Shown: in pieces, positions 51,463 to 51,493 of the stretch
Layout of the letters: every line of letters starts with the position of its first letter
How positions within the stretch are numbered: the stretch's first letter is position 1
DNA from: Thermoplasmata archaeon
GTDB lineage: Archaea; Thermoplasmatota; Thermoplasmata; Thermoplasmatales; GCA-001856825
Length of the DNA stretch: 51,493 nt
Direction of reading: 5' to 3'
NCBI GenBank assembly: GCA_021817415.1
Contig: JAKAUZ010000086.1
Location: 1-51,493 of the forward strand
The notes under the pieces: generated by a model
Told to the model about the DNA's origin: nothing
Database searches by the model: none
The model's input: only the letters and a program-made list of their open reading frames with translations
Made by a program: the position numbers and the translations under genes

Positions 51463-51493
51463 AGAGGAATCCCCGTTGCAAAATGGGCCATGA

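Noticed and set aside
1-51493. CRISPR arrays, insertion sequences, integrases or phage genes
   Set aside because: No regularly spaced repeats, transposase motifs, terminal inverted repeats or integrase signatures were seen.

Overview
The window is a gene-dense, moderately AT-rich stretch of an archaeal chromosome, most likely from the Thermoplasmatales (Thermoplasma/Ferroplasma/Cuniculiplasma group). Archaeal markers include two tRNAs without encoded CCA, Pelota, deoxyhypusine synthase, DPH6, DtdA, NreA, HerA, MptE, DUF373 and DUF357. Isopentenyl phosphate kinase next to type II IPP isomerase fits the modified mevalonate route. A B12-binding radical SAM protein resembles the Thermoplasma Ta0216 family, and a very large surface protein carries 'TFxESGLPSGxxW' repeats. 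Many genes have a TATA-like box 20-30 nt before the start codon, which suggests leaderless transcripts. TTG and GTG starts are common. No rRNA, CRISPR array, insertion sequence, integrase or clear mobile element was seen.

Layout. 1-6,240: alpha/beta hydrolase, methyltransferase, universal stress protein, APC permease, and two long gaps, one holding what looks like a decayed gene. 6,266-13,805: tRNA-Val and a reverse-strand operon (UbiE/MenG-like methyltransferase, Trm112-like zinc protein, NreA repair protein, LigB/MEMO-type protein), then UMP kinase, a UbiA prenyltransferase, a flavin-barrel/UbiA fusion and a B12-dependent radical SAM protein. This looks like a quinone or prenyl-lipid neighbourhood. 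13,981-23,327: anchored phosphoesterase with a membrane partner, saccharopine dehydrogenase-like protein, DPH6, ZPR1, the fni-ipk isoprenoid pair, an aminotransferase, HerA and DUF357. 23,515-28,246: a two-gene AddB-like nuclease/AddA-like helicase system. 28,284-33,869: tRNA-Glu, metal-transporter-like protein, ABC exporter pair, HIT protein, endonuclease IV-like TIM barrel and SIS isomerase. 33,988-40,253: surface protein, TyrRS-DHS operon and DtdA. 40,315-44,516: a possible small protein, AGPS-like FAD oxidase, YegS-type lipid kinase, iron-containing alcohol dehydrogenase and SCP2 protein. 44,683-51,462: phosphoribosyltransferase, carbamate kinase, Ogg2 glycosylase, a five-gene run (winged helix, DUF373, MptE, Mut7-C nuclease, Pelota), a ubiquitin-like sulfur carrier and a membrane protein.

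Themes. DNA repair is well represented (NreA, HerA, AddAB-like pair, Nfo-like protein, Ogg2). So are translation quality control and modification (Pelota/Mut7-C, DPH6, DHS, TyrRS/DtdA) and lipid or quinone metabolism. The points most worth a second look are the archaeal AddAB-like pair, the PNPOx-UbiA fusion beside a B12 radical SAM protein, the Nfo-like protein that has lost predicted metal ligands, and the Mut7-C nuclease coupled to Pelota. Families were recognised by reading the sequence; no database search was run.
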